The translations under genes and the position numbers were made by a program. Below the pieces are notes generated by a model. The model was not told the origin of the DNA and made no database searches. It saw only the letters and a list, made by a program, of their open reading frames with translations. 64,000 nt of DNA from Pseudomonas fluorescens. GTDB lineage: Bacteria; Pseudomonadota; Gammaproteobacteria; Pseudomonadales; Pseudomonadaceae. This document shows, in pieces, positions 36,929-46,376 of the stretch (within the stretch, counting starts at the first letter, position 1; each line of letters begins with the position of its first letter). The DNA is taken from contig LR782234.1 of assembly GCA_902825215.1 (NCBI GenBank), positions 5,225,001 through 5,289,000 on the forward strand. The letters are read 5' to 3'.

Positions 36929-39880
36929 ATGAAGCCGCACATGCCCAAAGGATTGATTCGCGCGATTGGCGCCTTGCTAACCGCTCTGGCGCTCTACAGC
37001 CTGCTGGGGTTTCTGATTTTGCCGGGCATTGCGCTGCGGGTAGCCAATCAGCAACTCGCCAACTACGCGACGGTACCTGCACACATCCAGCGTATCGAGC
37101 TCAACCCGTTCAGCCTTGAAGTCACACTGTGGGGCCTGGTCATCGGCGAGCCGGGCAAGGAGCAGGTCGGCTTCGAACGCCTGTACGCCGACCTGCAGAT
37201 CGACAGTCTGTGGACTAAAGCCCTGCATCTGGCGAACATCGAACTGGACAAGCCAAAGACCGAAATCCTCTTCGCCAAGGACGGCAAGCTCAACCTGCTC
37301 GGCCTGTTCAATGTGCCGGCCAGCGAACCGACGCCCGCCGACCCCGACGCCAAGCCGTTCCCGCTGCGTATCGACAACATCAAACTGGCCAGCGGCGTGG
37401 TGCACTTTCAGGATGTGCGCCCCAGCGAGCCGATCGAATTTCTTTACGATGACCTCAGTTTCGAGCTGAAAAACCTCAGCACCCTGCCCGAAGACAGTGC
37501 CGACATGACTCTGGTCGCCATCGGCCCGGCCGGCGGGCGGATCGACTGGAGCGGTAATTTCAGCCTGATTCCGTTCACTTCCGAAGGTACCCTGAAAGTC
37601 ACCGACGGCCAGATGAAAGCTTTCTGGCCCTATGTGCGCGATGCGGTGCCGCTGGTGCTGGAAAACGGCGTGGTCAGCCTCAGCACCGATTACAAACTCA
37701 ACCTGTCGAAACAAACCGAACTGCTGCTCAATAACGTCGCGGTGAGCATCGCGCCGTTCGCCATCAAGGCCCCGGACGGCCGCCCACTGGCAAAACTTGA
37801 ACGTCTCGATGTCAGCGAAACCAGCGTTGACCTCGCCAAACAACAGGTCGTGGTCGGCAAGATCCGCAGCCAGAAACTCGAAACCTGGGCCGCCCTCGAA
37901 GCCGACAAGCAACTGGACTGGCAGAAACTGTTTGCCAGCCAACCGTCGAAACCGGCGGCGAAAGCCGCTGCCGAACCGGCCAGTACTCCGGCCGCAGCCG
38001 ATTCACCGAAGCCTGAACCAGCGGCGCCAAGCAAACCGTGGCAAGTGCTGCTCAAAGATGTGCAGCTGCGCAACTACACCGTGCACCTCGCCGATCGCTC
38101 GGCGCAACCGCCGGTGACGCTGGACCTGACCCCGCTGAACGTCGATCTGCAGGATTTCGACAGCCTCAATGGTTCGCCCTTCAAGCTCAAGCTCGACAGC
38201 GGCGTCGGCAAGCAGGGCAAGATTTTCGCCGATGGCACACTCAACCTCGCCCCGGTCAACGCGCAACTCAACGTCAAGACCCAGGACATCGACCTGCGCG
38301 TCGCCCAGTCGTACATCAATCCGTTCATTCGCCTGGAACTGCGCAGCGGCATGCTCGGCAGCGATCTGAAGGTCAATCTCAAGAGCACCGAACCGCTGGC
38401 GCTCAGCGTGACCGGGCGCGCGCAGATCGATCAATTACACACCCTCGACACCCTCAAAACCCGCGACTTCCTCAAGTGGCAGCAAGTGGTCGTCGAAGGC
38501 CTGAATTACCAGCACGGTGACAGCCTGTCGATCGACAAGGTCAACCTGTTTCAGCCTTACGCGCGGTTCATGATCAACGATGACCGCAGCACCAACATCG
38601 ATGACCTGCTGATTCCGCAACCGGCCGACAACGGAACAAAAAGCGCTGCAGCCAAACCGGCGAGCAATGAAAAACCCTTGGGCATCCACATTGGCGCCAT
38701 CGCGATCAACGATGGCTCGGCCAACTTCGCCGACTTCAGCCTGACGCCAAACTTCGCCACCGCCGTGCAGCAGCTCAACGGTCAGATCGGCACCATCGAC
38801 AGCCGTCAGGCGAAACCTGCCAGCGTCGATATCAAAGGCAAGGTCGACCGTTATGCACCGGTCACCATCAAAGGCGCAGTCAACCCGTTCGACCCGATGG
38901 CCAGCCTCGACATCGCCACCAGTTTCAAACGCGTCGAGCTGACCACGCTGACGCCCTACTCCGGCAAGTTCGCCGGCTATCGAATCCGCAAGGGTCGGCT
39001 CAATCTCGATCTGCATTACCTTATTACCAAGGGACAGCTCAAAGCCGAAAACAAAGTGGTGGTCGAGCAATTGCAGCTCGGTGAAAAGGTCGACAGCCCG
39101 GATGCGGTCAGCCTGCCTCTGAAACTGGCGATTGCCCTGCTCAAGGACGTCGACGGCAAGATCTCCATTGAATTGCCGGTCACCGGTGACTTGAACAACC
39201 CGCAGTTCAGCGTGATGCCGATTGTCTGGCAGACCCTGCGCAACCTGATCGTCAAAGCCGCCGCCGCGCCGTTCAAGATGATTGGCGGACTGGTCAGTGG
39301 TGGCGGCTCCGAAGACCTCGGCACCGTGTCCTTCGCGCCGGGCTCCAGCGAGTTGAACAAAGATGCCGAAGCGGCACTGGTCAAGCTGTCTCAGGCGCTC
39401 AAGGAGCGCCCGGCTCTGCGTCTGGAAATTGAAGGCACCGCCGCGAAAAGCAGCGATGGTCCGCTACTCGCCGAGCAGCGCCTGGAACGTGAATACCAGT
39501 ACAACTACTACAAGATGCTCCAGCGCCGTGGCGATAAAGTCCCGGCCCAGGCCTCGCTGCTGCAAGTACCCGACGGCGAGAAAGGTCCGCTGCTGGAGGG
39601 CATCTACCGCACCCGTCTGAAAACCCAGCCACCGGCCGAATGGAAGGATCTGGGCAAGGAAGAACGCACCGCGAAAATGCGCGAAGGCGTGATCAAGTTC
39701 TGGAGCGGCAGCGATGTGTTGCTGCGTCAGTTGGGCCAGGACCGCGCCAGTACCATCAAGGATTACCTGGTCGACAAGGGCAAGCTTGAGGATGACCGCG
39801 TGTATTTCATCGACGCCAACCTCGGCGAGGCTGAAAGCGACGGTCGTGTGGTGACGCAAATGCACCTGGACGCCGAATGA
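36929..39880 (+). CDS. DUF748 (AsmA-like) envelope protein
   Basis: 983-aa protein anchored by an N-terminal membrane helix (LLTALALYSLLGFLILPGIA), followed by repeated beta-rich AsmA-type segments, a low-complexity Ala/Pro linker (about residues 345-375) and an OmpA-like C-terminal element (VSFAPGSSELNKDAEAALVK). AsmA-clade proteins are proposed to bridge membranes for phospholipid transport. Start 36929 or 36941 (MPKGLIR) cannot be separated because no clear SD is seen. Its stop overlaps the start of the next gene. Confidence 0.85.
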   Translation: MKPHMPKGLIRAIGALLTALALYSLLGFLILPGIALRVANQQLANYATVPAHIQRIELNPFSLEVTLWGLVIGEPGKEQVGFERLYADLQIDSLWTKALHLANIELDKPKTEILFAKDGKLNLLGLFNVPASEPTPADPDAKPFPLRIDNIKLASGVVHFQDVRPSEPIEFLYDDLSFELKNLSTLPEDSADMTLVAIGPAGGRIDWSGNFSLIPFTSEGTLKVTDGQMKAFWPYVRDAVPLVLENGVVSLSTDYKLNLSKQTELLLNNVAVSIAPFAIKAPDGRPLAKLERLDVSETSVDLAKQQVVVGKIRSQKLETWAALEADKQLDWQKLFASQPSKPAAKAAAEPASTPAAADSPKPEPAAPSKPWQVLLKDVQLRNYTVHLADRSAQPPVTLDLTPLNVDLQDFDSLNGSPFKLKLDSGVGKQGKIFADGTLNLAPVNAQLNVKTQDIDLRVAQSYINPFIRLELRSGMLGSDLKVNLKSTEPLALSVTGRAQIDQLHTLDTLKTRDFLKWQQVVVEGLNYQHGDSLSIDKVNLFQPYARFMINDDRSTNIDDLLIPQPADNGTKSAAAKPASNEKPLGIHIGAIAINDGSANFADFSLTPNFATAVQQLNGQIGTIDSRQAKPASVDIKGKVDRYAPVTIKGAVNPFDPMASLDIATSFKRVELTTLTPYSGKFAGYRIRKGRLNLDLHYLITKGQLKAENKVVVEQLQLGEKVDSPDAVSLPLKLAIALLKDVDGKISIELPVTGDLNNPQFSVMPIVWQTLRNLIVKAAAAPFKMIGGLVSGGGSEDLGTVSFAPGSSELNKDAEAALVKLSQALKERPALRLEIEGTAAKSSDGPLLAEQRLEREYQYNYYKMLQRRGDKVPAQASLLQVPDGEKGPLLEGIYRTRLKTQPPAEWKDLGKEERTAKMREGVIKFWSGSDVLLRQLGQDRASTIKDYLVDKGKLEDDRVYFIDANLGEAESDGRVVTQMHLDAE

Positions 39881-40176
39881 TGAGTTGCAAATGGCTGGTC
39901 GCAGGGGTGCTGGCGTTTGCCGCCAGCCATGCCAGCGCTTCCGACACGTTGCGCTGCGGCAGCCAGTTGATCAGCCTTGGCGATCGCAGCAGCGAAGTCC
40001 TGCAAAAGTGCGGCGAGCCGGTCAGCCGTGACGTGCTCGGCTACAAGCGCAGCGCCAACCGCCGCGAGGAGTTTCAGGTCGAGGAATGGACCTACGGCCC
40101 GAGCAACGGCATGTATCAATACCTGCGCTTCGAGGGCAACCGCTTGCGGCAGATCAACAGCAAGCGCGGCCCCTGA
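39877..40176 (+). CDS. DUF2845 exported protein
   Basis: 99-aa protein with signal peptide (SHASAS) and a DUF2845 core (LRCGSQLISLGDRSSEVLQKCGEP) carrying two cysteines. ATG overlaps the DUF748 stop (ATGATGA), suggesting co-translation. Unknown function; probably periplasmic. Confidence 0.85.
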   Translation: MMSCKWLVAGVLAFAASHASASDTLRCGSQLISLGDRSSEVLQKCGEPVSRDVLGYKRSANRREEFQVEEWTYGPSNGMYQYLRFEGNRLRQINSKRGP

Positions 40177-40192
40177 TCCAACACAAAAACAT

Positions 40193-40282
40193 TGTGGGAG
40201 CGAGCCTGCTCGCGAATGCTTACTGTCAGTCGACGAATTCGTCTGCAGACAGACCGCATTCGCGAGCAGGCTCGCTCCCACA
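40193..40282. repeat. REPIN 6
   Basis: Inverted REP pair just after the DUF2845 gene. Confidence 0.9.
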
Positions 40283-40310
40283 TGGGTATTTCATAAATGC
40301 CCAAATAGAA

Positions 40311-40338
40311 CAGGCCCCGACACAAGTGCCGGGGCCTG
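40311..40338 (-). terminator. Terminator of the BON-domain gene
   Basis: CAGGCCCCG and CGGGGCCTG stem; on the minus strand it is followed by TTCTATTT. Confidence 0.7.
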
Positions 40339-40445
40339 TAATGGTCACCTCCGTGTGACCGTTCGCATGAACTCTAAAGGTGCGGCAGACGTATGGCTCG
40401 GCCCGTCTGTCGCGTCTTCTCCCGGTCCAGGCGAGAAGCCTTGCC

Positions 40446-40799
40446 TTACTCGGCTTTCAGGCCGTCAGCGGAGACCGCTTTAACGCCTTTGATTTTCTTG
40501 GCGATCGATACGGCTACGTCTTTTTGCGATTCAGTCACCGGAGTGGACGACGACAGGGATACCACACCTTTGTTGGTTTCTACTTTGATGTCGGTGCCTG
40601 GAATGCCTTTTTCGGTAACCAGATCAGCTTTGACCTTGGTGGTGATCCAGGTATCGGAAGTGTCCTGCTTCATCTCGGTGACTTCACCGGCAGCCAGAAC
40701 CATTGGCGACTGGGTAGCCTGAGTGGTCTGGGCGAAAGCGCCGCCAGCCATGGTCAGGGTCAGAGCGGTAGCAGCGGCAGTGATAGCGAACTTCTTCAT
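40446..40799 (-). CDS. BON-domain exported protein
   Basis: 117-aa protein: signal peptide (MKKFAITAAATALTLTMAGG, cleavage near AFA-Q) and one BON domain (TWITTKVKADLVTEKGIPG). BON proteins bind phospholipid or membrane surfaces and are often stress-induced. AGGAGTTACTCGT precedes ATG. A candidate sigma-54 promoter lies 68 nt upstream, so expression probably depends on an enhancer-binding protein. Confidence 0.9.
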   Translation of the reverse strand: MKKFAITAAATALTLTMAGGAFAQTTQATQSPMVLAAGEVTEMKQDTSDTWITTKVKADLVTEKGIPGTDIKVETNKGVVSLSSSTPVTESQKDVAVSIAKKIKGVKAVSADGLKAE

Positions 40800-40865
40800 A
40801 CGAGTAACTCCTGTTTTTCTGGAAAGTCTGCTGGGATATCTCTTCAGCAGGGTTACCAACGTAGT

Positions 40866-40882
40866 TGCGAACGCTGTGCCAA
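40866..40882 (-). promoter_or_regulatory. Candidate sigma-54 promoter of the BON gene
   Basis: Minus strand TTGGCACAGCGTTCGCA: GG and GC ten bases apart, near-consensus TGGCAC and TCGC for TTGC. Start predicted near 40855. Confidence 0.6.
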
Positions 40883-40912
40883 CTTTTTCGAACCTAATAA
40901 ATCGTTTAAAAA

Positions 40913-41016
40913 CAGCAGCTTACAGAATTCACTCATTTTCGATTTCATGCAAAATGCATGACTCGCGGTTTATTCGCATGCAAGTTGCGGTTTTTCGAAA
41001 AGTTCATAAGCTGCTG
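40913..41016. repeat. Nested palindromes upstream of the BON gene
   Basis: CAGCAGCTTA (40913-40922) and TAAGCTGCTG (41007-41016) are perfect inverted copies enclosing an AT-rich stretch with ATGCAAAATGCAT and repeated CATGCA. Position 30-150 nt upstream of a sigma-54 promoter suits enhancer sites. Confidence 0.5.
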
Positions 41017-41051
41017 AAATTATTGAAGCTTTTTTCAAGCGCTGCGCCATG

Positions 41052-41080
41052 AAAAATGCCCTGCTGTGCAGGGCATTTTC
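41052..41080 (-). terminator. pilA terminator
   Basis: AAAATGCCCTGC / GCAGGGCATTTT hairpin with T-run on the minus side, 16 nt after the pilA stop. Confidence 0.85.
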
Positions 41081-41095
41081 GACTCTTCCGAGAAA

Positions 41096-41533
41096 TCAGG
41101 CACCGCTACCCGGACAACCTCTAGGCGCGTATTCGTTATTGACTGTCGATGCGCATGTCCAAGAGCCTGAGGTGGCTCCAGTTGCCGCACCAGAACGAGT
41201 GAGGGTAATCGTTTTACCCAAGACAGGCCCCGGAGCGTTGAGCAGCGTACAGGTAATCGTGCCCGCACCTGTCGCAGCTGTACCTGTAACCGCCAACGTA
41301 CAGTTGGAGGTGGTTGTCGTGCCGCCATTCACATTGGTTATGTCAGGGGCGGTGCCTTGGTTGATGGTGTCCTCGAACGGCACCTTCAATGCGCTGATCT
41401 CCGCCAACCCCGCCGTCACCTTCGACCGCGCCTGATATTTCGAATACTGCGGCAGGGCGATGGTCGCCAGAATGCCGATGATCGCCACCACGATCAGCAG
41501 CTCGATCAGGGTAAAACCTTGTTGTTTTTTCAT
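41096..41533 (-). CDS. pilA: Type IV major pilin
   Basis: 145-aa prepilin with 6-residue leader MKKQQG, then FTLIELLIVVAIIGILA with Glu5 of the mature protein. Cleaved and N-methylated by PilD encoded nearby. Four cysteines lie in the C-terminal half, two in the final 20 residues (WTCAST and RGCPG), as in pilins with a disulphide loop. Divergent from pilB. Confidence 0.95.
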   Translation of the reverse strand: MKKQQGFTLIELLIVVAIIGILATIALPQYSKYQARSKVTAGLAEISALKVPFEDTINQGTAPDITNVNGGTTTTSNCTLAVTGTAATGAGTITCTLLNAPGPVLGKTITLTRSGAATGATSGSWTCASTVNNEYAPRGCPGSGA

Positions 41534-41758
41534 AGACACGCTCCATGCATGAGGGGAAATCTCATGATCTGAAAAAGACCCAGCATAGGCCATGCCACTG
41601 CCCCGGAGCCCTGCCTGCCGGGCGCGAACTGCGCACTGCGCCGTTTCCTACAACCTGCAACCGCACTATCTGACACTTTTTGTCACCTCCACCGGCCGTG
41701 TTTGGCGCTGTCACTTGACTAGGCTATAAGTCATGAACGGTAAGCACGCGGAATCCCC

Positions 41759-43459
41759 ATGAATGACATCGCTCTGAGCGGTCTGGCCAAGCAATTGGTA
41801 CAGGCCGAACTGCTGACGGAACAAGGTGCCCAGCAAGCCTGGCAGCAGGCACAGCGCAATCGCGTGTCGCTGGTGAACTACCTGGTGCACAACAAACTGG
41901 TGAAGAGCCGGCAGATCGCCGAGATTGCCTCGGAACACTTCGGCATGGCCCTGCTCGATCTCAATTGCCTCGACAAGGAAACCCAGCCCAAGGGCCTGGT
42001 CAGCGAAAAACTGGTGCGCCAACACTGCGCCCTGCCGTTGTGGCGGCGCGGTAACAAACTCTTTGTCGGCCTCTCCGACCCGAGCAACCAGCAGGCGATC
42101 AGCGATATCCAGTTCAGTACGGGCCTGAGTACCGAAGCGATTCTGGTCGAGGACGACAAGCTCAGCGATGCCATCGACAAGTTCTTCGATACTCACGCGA
42201 CCGGCCTCGAGGAAATGGCCGACGTCGACCTCGATGGCCTTGACGTCGAATCCGTCAGCGACAGCAAACAGGACGCCATTGGCGGGCTCGATGCCGACGA
42301 TGCGCCGGTGGTGCGCTTCGTTCACAAGATGCTGCTCGACGCGATCAAAAGCGGCTCCTCCGACCTGCACTTCGAGCCTTATGAGAAGAACTATCGGGTG
42401 CGGGTACGCACCGACGGCATGCTGCGTGAAGTCGCCAAACCGCCGATTCAACTGGCCGGGCGCATCGCCGCGCGCCTGAAGGTCATGGCCAGCCTCGATA
42501 TCTCGGAGCGACGCAAACCGCAGGACGGGCGGATCAAGATGCGCCTGTCGAAAAGCAAGTCGATCGACTTCCGGGTCAATACCCTGCCGACACTATGGGG
42601 CGAAAAAGTGGTGATCCGGATTCTCGACCCGTCCAGCGCGCAGATGGGTATCGATGCGCTCGGTTATGAACCGGAACAGAAAGAGTTGTACATGGCCGCG
42701 CTGAAACAGCCGCAGGGCATGATTCTGGTGACCGGCCCTACCGGGTCGGGGAAAACCGTGTCGCTGTACACCGGGCTGAATATTCTCAACACCGTCGACA
42801 TCAACATTTCTACCGCCGAAGACCCGGTAGAGATCAACATGGAAGGCATCAATCAGGTCAACGTCAATCCGCGCCAGGGCCTGGATTTCGCCCAGGCCCT
42901 GCGCTCGTTTCTGCGTCAGGACCCGGACGTGATCATGGTCGGCGAGATCCGCGATCTGGAAACCGCCGAGATTGCCATCAAAGCCGCGCAGACCGGCCAC
43001 CTCGTGCTCTCGACCCTGCATACCAACAGCGCTGCCGAAACGCTCACACGCCTGCACAACATGGGCATTCCCGGGTTCAACATTGCTACCTCGGTCAGCC
43101 TGATCATCGCCCAGCGTCTGGCACGCAAACTCTGCAACCACTGCAAGAAACCGATCGAAGTGCCTCGCGAAACCCTGATCAAGGAAGGCTTCCCCGAGGA
43201 ACGCATCGGCAGTTTCACGATCTACGAGCCGGTCGGTTGCGATCATTGCAACAACGGTTACAAGGGACGCGTGGGGATTTATGAAGTGGTGAAGAACACG
43301 CCTGAGCTGCAACGCCTGATCATGGCCGAAGGCAACTCGCTGGAAATCGATATGCAGATGCGCCGCGACGGCTTCGACGATCTGCGCACCGCAGGTCTGC
43401 ACAAGGCCATGCAAGGCACCACCAGCCTGGAAGAAATCAACCGGGTCACCAAGGATTGA
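41759..43459 (+). CDS. pilB: Type IV pilus assembly ATPase
   Basis: 566-aa hexameric extension motor. Walker A GPTGSGKTVS, Walker B-region LRQDPDVIMVGEIRD, and a zinc site (CNHCKKP and CDHCNNGYKGR). N-terminal MshEN-type domain of the GspE superfamily. Pairs with PilC. Confidence 0.97.
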   Translation: MNDIALSGLAKQLVQAELLTEQGAQQAWQQAQRNRVSLVNYLVHNKLVKSRQIAEIASEHFGMALLDLNCLDKETQPKGLVSEKLVRQHCALPLWRRGNKLFVGLSDPSNQQAISDIQFSTGLSTEAILVEDDKLSDAIDKFFDTHATGLEEMADVDLDGLDVESVSDSKQDAIGGLDADDAPVVRFVHKMLLDAIKSGSSDLHFEPYEKNYRVRVRTDGMLREVAKPPIQLAGRIAARLKVMASLDISERRKPQDGRIKMRLSKSKSIDFRVNTLPTLWGEKVVIRILDPSSAQMGIDALGYEPEQKELYMAALKQPQGMILVTGPTGSGKTVSLYTGLNILNTVDINISTAEDPVEINMEGINQVNVNPRQGLDFAQALRSFLRQDPDVIMVGEIRDLETAEIAIKAAQTGHLVLSTLHTNSAAETLTRLHNMGIPGFNIATSVSLIIAQRLARKLCNHCKKPIEVPRETLIKEGFPEERIGSFTIYEPVGCDHCNNGYKGRVGIYEVVKNTPELQRLIMAEGNSLEIDMQMRRDGFDDLRTAGLHKAMQGTTSLEEINRVTKD

Positions 43460-43461
43460 AC

Positions 43462-44679
43462 ATGGCGGTCAAGGCAGCGAAAACCAGCACGTACGCTTGG
43501 GAAGGTACGGACCGCAAAGGCAGCAAAGTCACCGGTGAGTTGAGCGGGCAGAATGCGGCGCTGATCAAGGCGCAGTTGCGCAAGCAGGGGATCAATCCGG
43601 GCAAGGTGCGCAAGAAATCAGCATCGTTGCTGAGTCTCGGCAAACGCATCAAGGCCCAGGACATCGCCCTGTTCACTCGGCAAATGGCAACAATGATGAA
43701 GGCCGGCGTGCCGCTGTTGCAGTCGTTCGACATCATCGGCGAAGGCTTCGAAAACCCGGCGATGCGCAAAGTCATCGACGAGGTGAAGCAGGAAGTTGCC
43801 GCCGGTAACAGCTTCGCCGCGGCGCTGCGCAAGAAGCCACAGTATTTCGACGAGCTGTATTGCAACCTCGTCGATGCCGGCGAGCAATCCGGCGCGCTCG
43901 ATACCCTGCTCGAACGGGTCGCCACTTATAAGGAAAAAAGCGAAGCACTCAAGGCCAAGATCAAGAAAGCCATGACCTACCCGAGCGCCGTCCTCCTGGT
44001 GGCAGCCGTGGTGACCGGCATTCTGCTGGTAAAAGTGGTGCCGCAGTTTCAGTCGGTGTTTTCCGGGTTTGGCGCCGAGTTGCCAGGGTTCACCTTGATG
44101 GTCATCAGCCTGTCTGAATTCATGCAGCAATGGTGGTGGGCGATTCTCGGCGCACTGATCGCGGCATTTTTCGGCACCCGCCATGCACTGAAAAAGTCTC
44201 AAGCGTTGCGCGATCGCCGCGACGCCTGGCTGCTCAAATTGCCATTGGTCGGCACGCTGATGTACAAGTCTGCCGTGGCGCGCTTTGCCCGGACCTTGTC
44301 GACCACCTTCGCTGCCGGCGTGCCGCTGGTGGAAGCCCTCGACTCGGTAGCGGGCGCTGCGGGCAATGTCGTGTTCAAACGTGCCATCCTGCGGATCCGT
44401 CAGGACGTCTCCACCGGCATGCAGCTGAATTTCTCCATGCGCAGCACCGGAGTTTTCCCGACCATGGCCGTGCAGATGACCGCGATCGGCGAAGAGTCCG
44501 GGGCATTGGACGATATGCTCGACAAGGTCGCCGGCTTTTACGAAGAGGAAGTGGATAACATGGTCGACAACCTCACCAGCCTGATGGAGCCGTTCATCAT
44601 GGTCGTGCTCGGGGTCGTCGTCGGCGGTCTGGTGGTGGCCATGTACCTGCCGATCTTCCAGCTCGGCTCAGCGGTCTGA
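43462..44679 (+). CDS. pilC: Type IV pilus inner-membrane platform protein
   Basis: 405-aa GspF-type protein with two T2SSF repeats (ALFTRQMATMMKAGVPLLQ and RFARTLSTTFAAGVPLVEA) and three membrane helices. AAGGA lies 6 nt before ATG 43462, overlapping the pilB stop. Confidence 0.97.
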   Translation: MAVKAAKTSTYAWEGTDRKGSKVTGELSGQNAALIKAQLRKQGINPGKVRKKSASLLSLGKRIKAQDIALFTRQMATMMKAGVPLLQSFDIIGEGFENPAMRKVIDEVKQEVAAGNSFAAALRKKPQYFDELYCNLVDAGEQSGALDTLLERVATYKEKSEALKAKIKKAMTYPSAVLLVAAVVTGILLVKVVPQFQSVFSGFGAELPGFTLMVISLSEFMQQWWWAILGALIAAFFGTRHALKKSQALRDRRDAWLLKLPLVGTLMYKSAVARFARTLSTTFAAGVPLVEALDSVAGAAGNVVFKRAILRIRQDVSTGMQLNFSMRSTGVFPTMAVQMTAIGEESGALDDMLDKVAGFYEEEVDNMVDNLTSLMEPFIMVVLGVVVGGLVVAMYLPIFQLGSAV

Positions 44680-44680
44680 C

Positions 44681-45553
44681 ATGCCCCTCGACGAGCTGTT
44701 CGCTCTCTATCCGCTGGCGTTTGTCGGCGCCGCGCTGTTGCTCGGGCTGGTGGTTGGCAGCTTCCTCAATGTGCTGGTCTGGCGCCTGCCGAAAATGCTC
44801 GAACGCGACTGGCGCCAGCAGGCACACGACGTGCTAGGTCTGCCGATCGAAACGCCACAACCCACTTACAACCTGATGCTGCCGCACTCCGAATGCCCGC
44901 ATTGTGCGCATCGGATTCGCGCCTGGGAAAACATTCCCGTGCTGAGTTATCTGTGCTTGCGCGGGCGCTGTTCGGCTTGCGCTGCACCGATCAGCAAGCG
45001 TTACCCGCTGACCGAATTGACCTGCGGTGTGCTGTCGGCCTTCATTGCCTGGCATTTCGGTTTCGGCTGGCAGGCGGGGCTGCTGATGTTCCTCACCTGG
45101 GGCTTGCTGGCGATGAGTCTGATCGACACAGAACATCAATTGCTGCCCGATGTGCTGGTGCTGCCGTTGTTGTGGCTGGGGCTCATCATCAGCAGCTTCG
45201 GGCTGTTCGTGCCGTTGCACGATGCATTGTGGGGGGCGGTGGCCGGTTATCTGGCGCTGTGGTCGGTGTTCTGGCTGTTCAAGCTGTTGACCGGCAAGGA
45301 CGGCATCGGCCACGGTGACTTTAAATTATTGGCGCTGCTGGGCGCGTGGGGCGGCTGGCAGGTTTTGCCGCTGACCATCCTGCTGGCATCGCTGGTGGGC
45401 GCCGTGATCGGCGTGATTCTGTTGCGCGTGCGCGAGCAGAAAACCTCGACGCCGATTCCTTTCGGTCCCTATCTGGCCATTGCCGGCTGGATTGCCTTGC
45501 TCTGGGGTGGTCAAATAACCGACTTCTATTGGCAGTTTGTCGGTTTGAAATGA
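44681..45553 (+). CDS. pilD: Prepilin peptidase / N-methyltransferase
   Basis: 290-aa membrane aspartyl protease that processes PilA and type II secretion pseudopilins. Two CxxC pairs (CPHCAHRI and CSAC) and catalytic Asp in SLIDTEHQLLPD and GHGDFKL. One nt after pilC. Confidence 0.97.
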   Translation: MPLDELFALYPLAFVGAALLLGLVVGSFLNVLVWRLPKMLERDWRQQAHDVLGLPIETPQPTYNLMLPHSECPHCAHRIRAWENIPVLSYLCLRGRCSACAAPISKRYPLTELTCGVLSAFIAWHFGFGWQAGLLMFLTWGLLAMSLIDTEHQLLPDVLVLPLLWLGLIISSFGLFVPLHDALWGAVAGYLALWSVFWLFKLLTGKDGIGHGDFKLLALLGAWGGWQVLPLTILLASLVGAVIGVILLRVREQKTSTPIPFGPYLAIAGWIALLWGGQITDFYWQFVGLK

Positions 45554-46173
45554 ATACCCCTGTGGAAAAACCCTGGATTCTCGGCCTCACCGGCGGCATC
45601 GGCAGCGGCAAAAGCGCGGCGGCGCAGCACTTCATCGACCTCGGCGTGCATGTCGTCGATGCCGACCATGCGGCGCGCTGGGTGGTCGAGCCCGGGCGGC
45701 CGGCGCTGGCGCAGATTGCCGATCATTTCGGCGCGCAGGTGTTGCAAAGCGACGGCACGCTGAACCGCGCAGCCCTGCGCAAGCTTATCTTCGAAGTGCC
45801 GGAGCAACGGCGCTGGCTGGAAGCACTGCTGCATCCGTTGATCGCCGAGGAAATCGCCCATCACCTGGCGCTGGCAAAATCGCCTTATGCGATTCTGGTT
45901 TCGCCGCTGTTGATCGAGTCCGGGCAATACAGCATGACCCAGCGCATTCTGGTGATCGACGCCCCGCAACCACTGCAGATCGAACGCACCTTGCAACGTG
46001 ACCAGACCAGCGCCGAGCAGGTTCAGGCGATCCTCAAAGCGCAATTAAGCCGCGAAGACCGCGTAAGCCGCGCCGACGACGTAGTGGTCAACGACCGCGA
46101 CCTCGCCTGGCTGCACAGCGAGATCGAGCGTCTGCATCACTTTTACCTGACTTTATCCGGAGGCCAAGCATGA
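45550..46173 (+). CDS. coaE: Dephospho-CoA kinase
   Basis: 207-aa last enzyme of coenzyme A synthesis. Walker A GLTGGIGSGKSAAAQ; DADHAAR and SPLLIESG are also seen. Overlaps pilD by ATGA. It completes the pathway begun by panBCD elsewhere in the window. Confidence 0.97.
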   Translation: MNTPVEKPWILGLTGGIGSGKSAAAQHFIDLGVHVVDADHAARWVVEPGRPALAQIADHFGAQVLQSDGTLNRAALRKLIFEVPEQRRWLEALLHPLIAEEIAHHLALAKSPYAILVSPLLIESGQYSMTQRILVIDAPQPLQIERTLQRDQTSAEQVQAILKAQLSREDRVSRADDVVVNDRDLAWLHSEIERLHHFYLTLSGGQA

Positions 46174-46370
46174 GCCAGATCCCAACCGTTGAATGCCCGA
46201 CCTGTGGCGCCCCCGTGGAATTTACCCCGGAAAACACGTTTCGCCCGTTCTGTTCCGACCGCTGCAAGCTGATCGACCTCGGCGCCTGGGCCTCGGAAGA
46301 ACACAAGATTCCGGTCGCCCCGGATGCCGAAGACGAACTGTTTTCCGGCGATTTCGATCCGCGTCACTGA
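46170..46370 (+). CDS. yacG: DNA gyrase inhibitor YacG
   Basis: 66-aa zinc protein with CPTCGAPV and FCSDRCKLIDLG (four cysteines). E. coli YacG binds GyrB and blocks DNA binding. ATGA overlap with coaE. Confidence 0.95.
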   Translation: MSQIPTVECPTCGAPVEFTPENTFRPFCSDRCKLIDLGAWASEEHKIPVAPDAEDELFSGDFDPRH

Positions 46371-46376
46371 GCCCAA

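Noticed and set aside
41711..41732. TTGACT and TATAAG before pilB as a promoter
   Set aside because: The two hexamers are only 4 nt apart, too close for sigma-70.
41560..41758. Sigma-54 promoter for pilA
   Set aside because: Expected from PilR biology, but I could not find a TGGCAC-N5-TTGC match on the minus strand upstream of pilA.
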